In this document: in pieces, positions 14,331 to 22,327 of the stretch | Layout of the letters: the number at the start of each line of letters is the position of its first letter | Numbering within the stretch: position 1 is the stretch's first letter | NCBI GenBank assembly: GCA_017625615.1 | Contig: JAGAKP010000047.1 | Coordinates: 1-37,472, forward strand | Source of the DNA: Clostridia bacterium | GTDB lineage: Bacteria; Bacillota; Clostridia; Oscillospirales; CAG-382 | Length of the DNA: 37,472 bases | Direction: 5' to 3' | Made by a program: the position numbers and the translations under genes | The notes under the pieces: model-generated | The model's input: only the letters and a program-made list of their open reading frames with translations | Database searches by the model: none | Told to the model about the DNA's origin: nothing

Positions 14331-14359
14331 ATTATACAAGTATTTCCTGTTTTTGTCAA
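14331..14359 (-). promoter_or_regulatory. Consensus sigma-A promoter of the DUF3793 gene
   Basis: Minus strand TTGACA (14359-14354), exactly 17 bases, TATAAT (14336-14331). Both hexamers are perfect. A promoter this strong normally needs repression, consistent with the adjacent palindromes. Confidence 0.88.
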
Positions 14360-14368
14360 GAGGAAAAT

Positions 14369-14839
14369 TTATTTACGGGAGCATTTTTCCGCGTCGATGG
14401 CAAGGACGAGCATAAGTGCGTACAATGCGTGGGTGGGATCGTACACGTCGATAACGTAGGTATCCGTAAAATTCCAAAGCTGCTTTGAAACGGTGGCAAT
14501 AACTCTGCCCGAGCTATCGCGGATGTTATAATCCCATTCCAGAAAGTCGCCCTCTACGCTCCAGCCGTTGAAATCTATATTGTATCTGGGCTTGAAAAAG
14601 GTAAATTCCTTGCTGATACAGCCGAGATAAGCGTCACCTCGGTATATTTCGAACTTGGGCATAAAGGATAAAATACGCTCCTTTACCGTGCCAAGCTCCG
14701 TTCCCGAGGAATCGAACAGCTTAAGGCAATGTCCCCAAGAAAGCTGTCCTTTGACAGTACAGACCGTATTGCCCGCTTCGTTGTAGATATCGTAGGAATC
14801 GAACCAGGAAAAAAGCCGCTGCTTGAAAAGAAATTTCAA
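14369..14839 (-). CDS. LURP-one-related/tubby-like family protein
   Basis: A 156-residue soluble protein made of repeated beta-strand units (YDIYNEAGNTVCTVKGQ, LKLFDSSGTELGTVKER, YNIRDSSGRVIATVSKQ). This is the pattern of the LURP-one/YxjI family, which has the tubby C-terminal beta-barrel fold with a central helix. The repeating motif is strand, D/N-x-x-G, then V-strand. The C-terminal ALYALMLVLAIDAEK helix matches the buried central helix of that fold. The length is usual for bacterial members. Function is unknown; membrane-lipid binding is suggested for distant relatives. It ends 10 bases before the DUF3793 -35 element. Confidence 0.8.
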   Translation of the reverse strand: MKFLFKQRLFSWFDSYDIYNEAGNTVCTVKGQLSWGHCLKLFDSSGTELGTVKERILSFMPKFEIYRGDAYLGCISKEFTFFKPRYNIDFNGWSVEGDFLEWDYNIRDSSGRVIATVSKQLWNFTDTYVIDVYDPTHALYALMLVLAIDAEKCSRK

Positions 14840-14893
14840 AACCTATCACCTCTGTTTTCATTTTAGCACAGTAAAGGAAAAATGTAAAGGATA

Positions 14894-14921
14894 TTGACAG
14901 CTTTCTTTTTTTGTATATACT
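14894..14921 (+). promoter_or_regulatory. Sigma-A promoter of the VOC gene
   Basis: TTGACA (14894-14899), 16-base spacer, TATACT (14916-14921). The -10 rules out an upstream in-frame start at 14911. Confidence 0.7.
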
Positions 14922-14943
14922 TAAAGAAAAGGAGTGTGTGCGT

Positions 14944-15339
14944 ATGAGACTTACAAAAGGTATACATCACGTTGCCATCAAGGCGATGGGAATACAAAAA
15001 TACGAAGAGGTAATGAGGTTTTACACCGAAATACTCGGAATGCCCGTAGTGCGCCGTTGGGGCTCGGGAGATGATCTCGGTGCCATGGTCGACACGGGAA
15101 ACAGCGTTTTGGAGATATTCTCCAACGGTGAAAATATGCCCGAGCAGGGCGCGCTGAGACATATCGCCTTTGACGTTGAGGACACCGACGCCTGCGTTAA
15201 AGCAGTGCGCGACGGCGGGTACCGGATCACCGTTGAGCCAAAGGACATAGTTATTCAGGCGGACGAGCCCTTGGCGGCAAGAATTGCTTTTTGTATCGGT
15301 CCCGTAGGCGAATCCGTTGAGTTTTTCCAAGTAAAATAA
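14944..15339 (+). CDS. VOC (glyoxalase/bleomycin resistance) superfamily protein
   Basis: A 131-residue protein of the vicinal oxygen chelate fold: two beta-alpha-beta-beta-beta modules. Probable metal ligands are H9 in GIHHVAI, E in VLEIFSN (about 57), H in LRHIAFDV (about 75) and E in ESVEFFQV near the C-terminus. These are the four positions used by glyoxalase I and methylmalonyl-CoA epimerase. The start at 14944 has AAAAGGAG 10 bases upstream. It stands alone on the plus strand, with its own promoter and terminator. The substrate is unassigned; lactoylglutathione lyase-like annotation would go beyond the evidence. Confidence 0.88.
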   Translation: MRLTKGIHHVAIKAMGIQKYEEVMRFYTEILGMPVVRRWGSGDDLGAMVDTGNSVLEIFSNGENMPEQGALRHIAFDVEDTDACVKAVRDGGYRITVEPKDIVIQADEPLAARIAFCIGPVGESVEFFQVK

Positions 15340-15347
15340 GCAGTATA

Positions 15348-15381
15348 AAAGCTGTGCGAAAAAACGCACAGCTTTGTTTTT
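15348..15381. terminator. Bidirectional terminator after the VOC gene
   Basis: Stem AAAGCTGTGCG/CGCACAGCTTT (15348-15358 and 15365-15375), then GTTTTTG on the plus strand; TTTTAT follows on the minus strand. Confidence 0.85.
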
Positions 15382-15382
15382 G

Positions 15383-15419
15383 TCGGGGTCCCCGAGAAGC
15401 CGTAAGGCTTCTTGGGGTG
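15383..15419. repeat. REP-like palindromic repeat, triplet copy 1
   Basis: TCGGGGTCCCCGAGAAGCC, GTAA, GGCTTCTTGGGGTG. The first of three direct repeats spaced exactly 41 bases apart. Confidence 0.9.
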
Positions 15420-15423
15420 ATTG

Positions 15424-15460
15424 TCGGGGTCCCCGAGAAGCCGTAAGGCTTCTTGGGGTG
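15424..15460. repeat. REP-like palindromic repeat, triplet copy 2
   Basis: Identical to the first triplet copy over the core; joined to it by ATTG. Confidence 0.9.
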
Positions 15461-15464
15461 ATTG

Positions 15465-15501
15465 TCGGGGTCCCCACGAAGCCGTAAGGCTTCGCGGGGT
15501 G
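15465..15501. repeat. REP-like palindromic repeat, triplet copy 3
   Basis: The same unit with compensating stem changes (CCCCACGAAGCC/GGCTTCGCGGGG). It ends 12 bases from the TlpA stop codon. Compensation of GAG/CTT to ACG/CGC keeps the hairpin. Confidence 0.9.
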
Positions 15502-15513
15502 ATTTTTGTTTTT

Positions 15514-16023
15514 CTATTCCGTAATCTTTTTTATGCCGTCAACGAGGGTATCGTAATCGATCATACCCACGCGGGAGGTAACGAGGTTACCCTCCTCGTC
15601 TATAAAGCAGGTGACGGGGATGGAGGACAGCGAATAGGCATAGGAAGCGGAAAACTCGGTATCGAAATACACGGGGAAGGTATATCCGTTCCGGGATATA
15701 AAATCCTTGGCGGTATCCACCGTTTCACGGGATCCGTCGGTAAGGTTTACCATCAAAAACACCACGTCGCCGTACTCCTTGTACGCCTTTTCAAAATCGG
15801 GAAGCTCCGCCTTGCAGGGAGGGCACCACGACGCCCAGAAGTTTATAACTATGGGCTTTCCGATAAATTGGGAAAGAGTGACGGTGTTCCAGTCCTGATC
15901 AAGCACCAGAAAGTTGCGTGCGTATTCGTAGCTTACTTCGCCGTGCTCATCTGTTTCCGAGGAGCAGGAAACGAAGGAAAAAGCGAGAATAAGCAAAAGA
16001 AAAATACATATAAAGCGTTTCAT
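15514..16023 (-). CDS. TlpA/ResA-like thioredoxin-fold lipoprotein
   Basis: A 169-residue lipoprotein counted from the ATG at 16023: signal MKRFICIFLLLILAFSFVSC (lipobox FVSC), then a thioredoxin-fold domain of the TlpA/ResA family. The domain has the active-site motif WCPPCK (about residue 66) and the conserved SSIPVTCFID (cis-Pro loop). It should act outside the membrane, reducing or exchanging disulfides on exported proteins. It lies 19 bases downstream of a cytosolic-type thioredoxin gene and is the last gene of the operon that begins with the DUF4855 lipoprotein. An alternative TTG start at 16038 adds five residues. It ends in TAG. Confidence 0.88.
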   Translation of the reverse strand: MKRFICIFLLLILAFSFVSCSSETDEHGEVSYEYARNFLVLDQDWNTVTLSQFIGKPIVINFWASWCPPCKAELPDFEKAYKEYGDVVFLMVNLTDGSRETVDTAKDFISRNGYTFPVYFDTEFSASYAYSLSSIPVTCFIDEEGNLVTSRVGMIDYDTLVDGIKKITE

Positions 16024-16042
16024 ACTATGTATATTCAAGGAA

Positions 16043-16354
16043 TTAATCCCCGAACAGCTCCAATATTTTTTCCTTGGGACGAACGCCTATTGCCTTGTTG
16101 GTAACGACGCCCTTTTTGAGCACGATAAGGGTGGGAATATTGGTTATGCCGAATTTCTTTGCCAGAGCGGGCTCTTCGTCTACGTTTACCTTGCCGATAA
16201 CGTATTCGGGATGCTCTGCGGCAACCTCGTCAACGATGGGAGCAACCATACGGCAGGGTCCGCACCAGGATGCCCAGAAATCAAGAAGGACGGGCTTTTC
16301 GGAATTTGTAACAACTTCATCGTAGTTGGTGGAATTAACGTGAATAACAGACAT
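16043..16354 (-). CDS. trxA: Thioredoxin
   Basis: A 103-residue classical thioredoxin. It has the active site [14 protein letters not shown] (C31 and C34) and the cis-Pro loop [14 protein letters not shown], with usual length and no signal peptide. It reduces disulfides in cytosolic proteins and passes electrons on, here possibly to the TlpA-like lipoprotein encoded 19 bases downstream through a membrane relay; no CcdA-like relay is seen in the window. It sits between the CotH gene (29 bases upstream) and the TlpA gene, an unusual setting for trxA. Confidence 0.95.
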   Translation of the reverse strand: MSVIHVNSTNYDEVVTNSEKPVLLDFWASWCGPCRMVAPIVDEVAAEHPEYVIGKVNVDEEPALAKKFGITNIPTLIVLKKGVVTNKAIGVRPKEKILELFGD

Positions 16355-16383
16355 TCTATTTATCTCCTTTTAAAAATGTATTT

Positions 16384-17904
16384 TTATTTTATACCGAAAT
16401 AATCGCGAAGATACGCGTCTCTGCGGGAAAGCCATGATTTAAGCTCCGCGATATTTTCTTCAAAGGTGGGACGAGGGGTTTCGTCCTCGAAATCGCTGTA
16501 GGGAATATCAATACGCCAGCCTGCCTCGTTATAATTGCGGGAAAAGGAAGCGCCGTAGGTATCGCACAGAGTATCGATATAGCCGCCGGAAAGGTAAAGA
16601 TTTTTTATTTCGTCGGTAAGAGAAGAATATTTTTCCTTCACGGCGTTATAAAAGAAATCCTTTTTCATAAGAGACGAAAACCATTCCTGCTGTGCCCATA
16701 TTCCGGATGCGCTGTCTCCGGTTTTATCACCGAAGCCGTCCGCATTATTGTAGATATGGTATTTATCCTGAAAATAATAGCGGGAAACGTTGCCCATAGA
16801 AAGATCCATATCCCAGATGGGGCCCGCGTAAAGAATACCGTCCTTTCGGTAGAAATAGGTGGAGCCCGTGGTCATATCGCAATCCTTCAGCAGCTCGTGA
16901 ATGAGATACGCCGAAACGAAGGAATCTACGTCTATAAGCTTTTTAAGCTCATCCTCATTGCCGCGGCGGATGGCATCGTCCACCCTTTTCATAAAATCAA
17001 TTATTTCCTTTTGCTCTCCGCGGGAAAGCTCCTGCCTTTCGGGTGTATCGAAAACGTAGCCTGCGTCGCCGCAAAGGTAAAAATCGTTTTCGCCTTCAAG
17101 TACAATTATGCGTTCAACGATAAAATCGCCCTTTTTGGTATCTAAATCAATCGAACCGTCGGAGACGGGCTGTGTCAGAAGATAGCTTCCGCACAGCTTA
17201 TCGTTGAGATAAACGTCGCACAATTCGTTTTGCAGAGCGGGAACCCCTCCGCAGATGGCGGCGAAATCCGATGCCAGCTTGTTGCGGATAAGAGTTTTAT
17301 CGTAATGATTGGCGATAAGGCACCATTTTCTGCCCTGAGGCATACCGAGAACGGAGGTCTTTTCAGTAAACTTTATATTATAGGGCTTCTTTTCCGCAGA
17401 CGCGGTGGAATTTCCGCGCACGCGGATGGTTATATCCGACACCGTATCACCGCGGTTGGATGCGGCGGTATCTATTATATACACCTTTGCGTCTACGTAC
17501 TCTTCCCTGCCGATGGGCTTGTCGGTATAAATATATACCGCAGGCACGTCACGGCGGACAAGCTCTGCCTTTGAAAGGTGGGCGGAAAGACGTGCGTAAA
17601 GGGAAGCACACGCGGAAATACATTCATTTTCGTCCTTGGGAGGAGAGGACACCAGACTGTTTACCTCCGAAACCAAAGCGCGGTACTCCTGTACCCACTC
17701 ATCGGTATACAGAGATTTTTTAACGTCCCCATCGGTAAGTGCGACCAGCGCCCTTTTCGCTTCGGATGCCGAGGAAAACTCGGGAAGTGACACCTCCGTA
17801 TCCGAGGGAATATAGGACGTATCCCCTTTTAAGTCCGTGCAGGCGCAAAAAAGGAAAATGAGTATTAAAAGAGTTGGCAGTAAAATTCTTTTTGAAGTTA
17901 ACAT
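16384..17904 (-). CDS. CotH kinase-like lipoprotein
   Basis: About 506 residues from the ATG at 17904, whose signal ends in the lipobox FCAC. A TTG at 17922 (TTGA overlap with the upstream stop) is an alternative that would couple translation. The domain from about 120 on matches CotH: IRVRGNSTASAEKKPYNIKF, the kinase Lys/Asp region, and the GPIWDMDLSMGN metal-binding segment (DMDLSMGN in place of the usual DxDxxxGx). CotH proteins are atypical secreted protein kinases, first known from Bacillus spore coats, and also occur beside surface-polysaccharide genes. As a lipoprotein, this one acts outside the membrane. It is in one operon with the DUF4434 and DUF4855 lipoproteins. Confidence 0.9.
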   Translation of the reverse strand: MLTSKRILLPTLLILIFLFCACTDLKGDTSYIPSDTEVSLPEFSSASEAKRALVALTDGDVKKSLYTDEWVQEYRALVSEVNSLVSSPPKDENECISACASLYARLSAHLSKAELVRRDVPAVYIYTDKPIGREEYVDAKVYIIDTAASNRGDTVSDITIRVRGNSTASAEKKPYNIKFTEKTSVLGMPQGRKWCLIANHYDKTLIRNKLASDFAAICGGVPALQNELCDVYLNDKLCGSYLLTQPVSDGSIDLDTKKGDFIVERIIVLEGENDFYLCGDAGYVFDTPERQELSRGEQKEIIDFMKRVDDAIRRGNEDELKKLIDVDSFVSAYLIHELLKDCDMTTGSTYFYRKDGILYAGPIWDMDLSMGNVSRYYFQDKYHIYNNADGFGDKTGDSASGIWAQQEWFSSLMKKDFFYNAVKEKYSSLTDEIKNLYLSGGYIDTLCDTYGASFSRNYNEAGWRIDIPYSDFEDETPRPTFEENIAELKSWLSRRDAYLRDYFGIK

Positions 17905-17918
17905 AATTTTGATTACGG

Positions 17919-19043
17919 TCAACCTAACTTGCCGTCCTCGTAGTAATCCTTATACTGCTGATGGTAAGACGGATACTTGTCGGGATGGTAATAATGGGAA
18001 TAAGCGAAGGTGACGTGACCGCTTACGTATTTATCGGTTATTTCCATCTGCGAAATAAAGCGGGAAAGATCTGCGGGGGTGTAATCCGAATTGAAGCTTT
18101 CGTTGTTCGCCCAGAAGACCAAGCCCTTTTCGGTGGCAACCGCCTTTGCCATTGCGGCAAAGTATTCGTCGGTCTGCTCAAGAAGAATGTGGCCTGCGCC
18201 GACGGAATCCTGACAGCAGAATATATCTCCCTCGCGGAAGGAAGCGTTTTCAAAAAACTTTTTCCACGTAGCCTCCGTAATTCCCGCAGATACCTGATTG
18301 GTAATGAAGGGAGAAAGCATAAGAGGAAGAGACGGATCTATGGCTGTAAGTCCTTCCATATACAGATTGATAAACTGCGCGGCGGTGACGGCAAGGTCGC
18401 CCCCCATCTGGTTATACAATTCCCATGACCAATACCAGCCCGCGAAGCTTTCGGAATATTCGGAATAGTATTTATCGTACAATTCGCGCGCCATATTTAC
18501 GCCGAGGGTTGCCTGAGTAACGCCCCACGAGGTATCGAGAGCAGAATAATTCCACCATTCATCGGAGATATTCAAGCCGAGGAATATTTTTGTGCCCGTG
18601 TATTTTGCTGCTTCAAACATTCTGTATATACAGCTTGAATAACAAACGTAATCCGAGGTGGAGTTGCCTGCGGCAAGGTCGGTGCCGTAATAGCAATCCT
18701 TGAACTGACCGTAAGGAGTGGTGGCGGTCCACTGAACGATGACGGTATCTATGCCGACATCCTTGAGATGATTGAAATGGGTCTCCCACTGCTGTACGGT
18801 ATATGAGGAAAACGCCCAAAGCTGAACGAAGGTGCCTGTGACCGTGGGATAATCCTTCACCGTATTTTCCTCGCTTTCTTGGGAAGTTTCGTTTGAAATA
18901 TCTTCAGGTGCGCTTTCATTGAAGGGGGCGTCTTCGTTGGAAGACGCCTCGCTCATTTCATCGGTTGAAGATTGCTCTCCCACCTGAGTACAGGCGCACA
19001 AAAGCATTACGCAGGAAAGAAAAACGCAAAGTAATCTTTTCAT
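17919..19043 (-). CDS. DUF4434 domain lipoprotein, TIM-barrel glycosidase-like
   Basis: A 374-residue protein. It has a lipoprotein signal (MKRLLCVFLSCVMLLCAC, lipobox LCAC), an acidic Ser/Glu/Asn linker (about 20-65) and a DUF4434 domain (about 68-365). The domain opens with VTGTFVQLWAFSSYTVQQW and GIDTVIVQWT, followed by strands typical of a glycoside-hydrolase-like TIM barrel (FAGWYWSWELYN with a possible acid residue Glu, then VSAGITEATW and LVFWANNESF). Many such proteins act on carbohydrates, but the reaction is unknown. It sits between the DUF4855 and CotH genes; all three encode lipoproteins with acidic linkers. The stop overlaps the possible TTG start of CotH. Confidence 0.88.
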   Translation of the reverse strand: MKRLLCVFLSCVMLLCACTQVGEQSSTDEMSEASSNEDAPFNESAPEDISNETSQESEENTVKDYPTVTGTFVQLWAFSSYTVQQWETHFNHLKDVGIDTVIVQWTATTPYGQFKDCYYGTDLAAGNSTSDYVCYSSCIYRMFEAAKYTGTKIFLGLNISDEWWNYSALDTSWGVTQATLGVNMARELYDKYYSEYSESFAGWYWSWELYNQMGGDLAVTAAQFINLYMEGLTAIDPSLPLMLSPFITNQVSAGITEATWKKFFENASFREGDIFCCQDSVGAGHILLEQTDEYFAAMAKAVATEKGLVFWANNESFNSDYTPADLSRFISQMEITDKYVSGHVTFAYSHYYHPDKYPSYHQQYKDYYEDGKLG

Positions 19044-19070
19044 AATAAGCCTCTTTCACCGTTAACGGTT

Positions 19071-22000
19071 TTATTTTACCTTGATCTCGACGGTACATTC
19101 TTCGGATTCACCGAGAAGGTTGTTGTAGGTATAGGTAAAGGTATCGGTGCCGGTAAAGTCCTTATCGGGATAATATGCGAAGGTGCCGTCGGCGGAAAGT
19201 GAAACGGTGCCGTGCTCGGGCATGGAAGCAAGTGTAAAGAGAGAATAAGCCTTTTCGGGGTTGATATCCGAATGGAGAATGGTATTCTTGTCGGTCTCCG
19301 CCTTGAAGGTATCCTTGGTATCGGGAGTGATATCAAGATCGCCCTTTATAAAGTGATAGGTTGCATCGTACTGCATACGGGAGAGAACGTCATCGGAATA
19401 ACCCATCTTTGAGATATTGTCTCTGTCGTTGTAGTAAACGTGGATAGCGTCCATATAGCCGTAAACTGCGCCGTTGTACAGATACAGCATATAGTTGCGT
19501 GCGTACTGAATATCGGTCATCGCCTGATAGGTGTGCTCGATCTCAACGCACATATTGCGGAGTCTGGTAAGGATGGCGGTGGAATCGAAGCGCCACAGAG
19601 GTGCGTCAAGGTCGAATACTACGTTGGGCTGCATATTTACAAGGTCAAAGCCCATATCGTAGCCTACGTAATAACGGTTTGCGGTGTAATAGGGTATCCA
19701 GAGGAGGTAAGAGCCCATTTCGTGAACTATATCTGCGGTCTGGGAGATAACGTGCTCGTCATCGTCGCTCCAGATGACCTCTTCGTTCATCCAATAGAAG
19801 CCGCCGAGCTCAAGGTTTTCGTAGCCGCACTTTTCAAATTCATCGAGGCACTTCTGAACGTACCATCTGATAACCTTATCTCTGCCCTCTTCGGTGGTGT
19901 TGTCTTCGTTTACTCCGTCACCGTCAACGTCGCCGCCGAAATCGGACTGAGTATCAAGAACGGTAAGGATGGTGATATATACCTGAACCTTGTAATCGGG
20001 CTTATTGAGTGCATCCTTTACGGTTGCAACGGTGGAATCAAGCTTATCAAAGCCGTAAGCTCCGTGGAAGGTGGTATCAAACAGCCACTCCCAGTCGGAC
20101 ATGACCGTATCAAGATGAGGTGCTTTTCCGGAAGGCAGGGGGCTTGCGGGAAGGTATGCAAAGCCGTCCATCATGGTATCGACTATCTTGCCCTCCTCGT
20201 CAAGATACGCTACGTAAGGGAGAAGCAGCTTCTCATCGTAAAGGGTTTCGTAATCCTGTCTGAGGTAAAGAATATTGATATCGTCTGCCTTGATGGGGTT
20301 GTTTTCGGTGGTGGCGTACTGAGAAGCTTCGTAGTTGGTATAGAAGGGAACGCTCTTTATGCCGCTGTTTGCAAGGCGGGAAGCGCCGCTTACGGACTTG
20401 GTGCCGAACGCCTCAAGCTCATCGATAAGAGTAAAGCCGTCGCACTCGAAGCGGAAGCGTACGAATCTTGCCGCATAGGTCTTATCGAGCTTGTACTCGT
20501 ATTCCATACGGGTGGCGCCTTTGTTCTTGGTGCCGTCGGCATCGCGGTCGCCTACCTTATACCAGTTCACGCCGTCCTCGGAAAGGTATACGTCGCAGTG
20601 CTCGGGCCTATTGATAGCCCAATCGGACTGCTCGAGGAAGCTGAATACAAGGGTATCTATTGCGGAAAGCTTGCCGATATCGTAGAAGATATTGAATTCG
20701 CCGCCGCAGTGGGGAGTGAAGAACCACTGACCGTTTTCTATATCAAGATTGGAAGAGCGCTTACCGTCGGTAAGGCACTTGGTTTCTACGGAATTAAGGA
20801 TACGCTTATCGGTATACTTGCTCAAGGGGGCGTAGAAGGATACGGAAACCTGATGCTCAAGTCCCTTGAGAAGGTTCTGACGAAGGGTATAATCGGATTC
20901 GGTGGTTGCCCAAAGCTCTTCCTCGGTTACAACGGGAAAATCAAGGGGAGGATAAAGCTCGCCGCAGTAATCGTCGGTATAGCCTGCAAGAACCTGAACC
21001 TCTTCTACCCAATAGGTGCCGTTTCCGCCGAATTCAAAGCGGACGGACTTAAGACCTACGTATTCCTCGAGAAGGAGGGTATATGCAAAGTTGGTTCCGC
21101 CGACAGGAGCGTATACTCTGCCGAGGAAAACGTAATTTTTTCCGTCCTTGGAGCCGTAAAAATCAACGTAATCGGGATATTCAAGGTGTGCGCCGCCGCC
21201 GAGAGAATGTACGCGGAAGCCGTAAATATTATCGTGCACGCTGCCAAGGTCAACGGTAACGGAGGGAGTCTCGCCCTCGGCACCGCTGAAGCCTACCCAA
21301 TAATCCTCGCCGAAGAGACGTCCCGTAGGAGAATCGTCGGTAAGATAGGTCTTTAATTTATCGGCGTAGCCGGAGTCCTTTATGGGAGCGCGCTCATCAA
21401 AAACGCAGTTGTTATATGCATAGCCTTTGCCTGCCGCAACGTTTGCGGTGATGGAATATTCTGCCTTTTTGGAGGTGGAAAGAGACTTCCAAGCGTTTTT
21501 ATCAAGGCTTGCGGATTCATAGGAAAGCTTTACGGTATCCTTGTCCGCTTTGGCGGGAACGTCTGCAAAGACCTCGATCTCATCGATAAAATAGAACGCC
21601 GCGCCGCCGCCGAGACGGATACGGACCTTTATGTAGCGGTAATCTACGGGAGCATCGAGAGTGAGAGTTGCGGTGTTTACGTTCTTATCTCCGGTGGTAA
21701 CGAAGGAGGTGGTACCGAGACCGTCCCAGTTTTCGTTATCGTTGGAGCCGCTGAAGCGTACGGTGCCCGCAAGACGGACGCCGTCGGTATACATCTCAAG
21801 AGAGCGGACGGAGAAGGCGATAAGACGCTTGCCGTCCTCGCCGAGATCTATAATATACTGACCGTTTGAATCATAGCCGACCATACGGGAATCGGTGTAG
21901 TGCATATTGGTATCCGGAGATTTCTGACCGTCGGTAAGCTGCTGTCCGAAAATATCGGGATAATTTGCACAGGCGGGGATAAGAGAAACGTACGGCTTAC

Positions 22001-22160
22001 CAACGCTGACCAAGGTTTTCTTTGCGTTGTCCGGATCGAAGGACACCTCTGCATCTGCAGAGCTATCGCTTACGTCGGAGGTGTTTCCGTCAACCGTGCA
22101 GGAGCACAGCACGAACAAAACCGCAAGAAAAAGAGCGAGAAGTTTTGTTATCCTGTTCAT
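19071..22160 (-). CDS. DUF4855 lipoprotein with three discoidin-like domains
   Basis: A 1029-residue surface lipoprotein. Its signal ends VLCSC (Cys21), and the domains run: F5/8 type C-like beta-sandwich about 45-205 (ending YFIDEIEVFA), a second about 215-395 (ending WVEEVQVLAGY), a third about 425-590 (ending LIDELEAFG), then DUF4855 about 630-925 (NILYLRQDYETL through DVLSRMQY), and a C-terminal cadherin-like repeat about 965-1029 (SLFTLASMPEHGTVSLSADG, PDKDFTGTDTFTYTY). The discoidin domains should bind carbohydrate. DUF4855 has a TIM-barrel glycosidase look and may cut or bind a glycan. It is the first gene of a five-gene operon and has its own good promoter. Confidence 0.9.
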   Translation of the reverse strand: MNRITKLLALFLAVLFVLCSCTVDGNTSDVSDSSADAEVSFDPDNAKKTLVSVGKPYVSLIPACANYPDIFGQQLTDGQKSPDTNMHYTDSRMVGYDSNGQYIIDLGEDGKRLIAFSVRSLEMYTDGVRLAGTVRFSGSNDNENWDGLGTTSFVTTGDKNVNTATLTLDAPVDYRYIKVRIRLGGGAAFYFIDEIEVFADVPAKADKDTVKLSYESASLDKNAWKSLSTSKKAEYSITANVAAGKGYAYNNCVFDERAPIKDSGYADKLKTYLTDDSPTGRLFGEDYWVGFSGAEGETPSVTVDLGSVHDNIYGFRVHSLGGGAHLEYPDYVDFYGSKDGKNYVFLGRVYAPVGGTNFAYTLLLEEYVGLKSVRFEFGGNGTYWVEEVQVLAGYTDDYCGELYPPLDFPVVTEEELWATTESDYTLRQNLLKGLEHQVSVSFYAPLSKYTDKRILNSVETKCLTDGKRSSNLDIENGQWFFTPHCGGEFNIFYDIGKLSAIDTLVFSFLEQSDWAINRPEHCDVYLSEDGVNWYKVGDRDADGTKNKGATRMEYEYKLDKTYAARFVRFRFECDGFTLIDELEAFGTKSVSGASRLANSGIKSVPFYTNYEASQYATTENNPIKADDINILYLRQDYETLYDEKLLLPYVAYLDEEGKIVDTMMDGFAYLPASPLPSGKAPHLDTVMSDWEWLFDTTFHGAYGFDKLDSTVATVKDALNKPDYKVQVYITILTVLDTQSDFGGDVDGDGVNEDNTTEEGRDKVIRWYVQKCLDEFEKCGYENLELGGFYWMNEEVIWSDDDEHVISQTADIVHEMGSYLLWIPYYTANRYYVGYDMGFDLVNMQPNVVFDLDAPLWRFDSTAILTRLRNMCVEIEHTYQAMTDIQYARNYMLYLYNGAVYGYMDAIHVYYNDRDNISKMGYSDDVLSRMQYDATYHFIKGDLDITPDTKDTFKAETDKNTILHSDINPEKAYSLFTLASMPEHGTVSLSADGTFAYYPDKDFTGTDTFTYTYNNLLGESEECTVEIKVK

Positions 22161-22209
22161 TGTTTACCTCTTTCGCCGTCAGGTATACGGCTATTTTTAT
22201 ACAGCATAT

Positions 22210-22238
22210 ATTTTACCTTGTTTATATGCAAATGTCAA
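22210..22238 (-). promoter_or_regulatory. Sigma-A promoter of the DUF4855 operon
   Basis: Minus strand TTGACA (22238-22233), 17-base spacer, TAAAAT (22215-22210), 50 bases from the ATG at 22160. The other half of the spacer serves the divergent DUF11 gene. Confidence 0.75.
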
Positions 22239-22327
22239 CAGTAAAAACATTTCACTTACCAAAGAAAAAATACATAAACTGCAGTAAACGGCGCAGTGCG
22301 TCAACAAAACAAAAGGAGCAGAATGCG

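Noticed and set aside
15383..15501. Short CRISPR array, because three repeats of equal spacing are seen
   Set aside because: The units are contiguous with only 4-base joins and no spacers; each is itself a palindrome of a family found elsewhere singly. No cas genes are present.
19440..21356. Long plus-strand frame of 638 codons opposite the DUF4855 gene
   Set aside because: It is the antisense shadow of a well-supported gene: no ribosome site, no family resemblance, and low-complexity composition.
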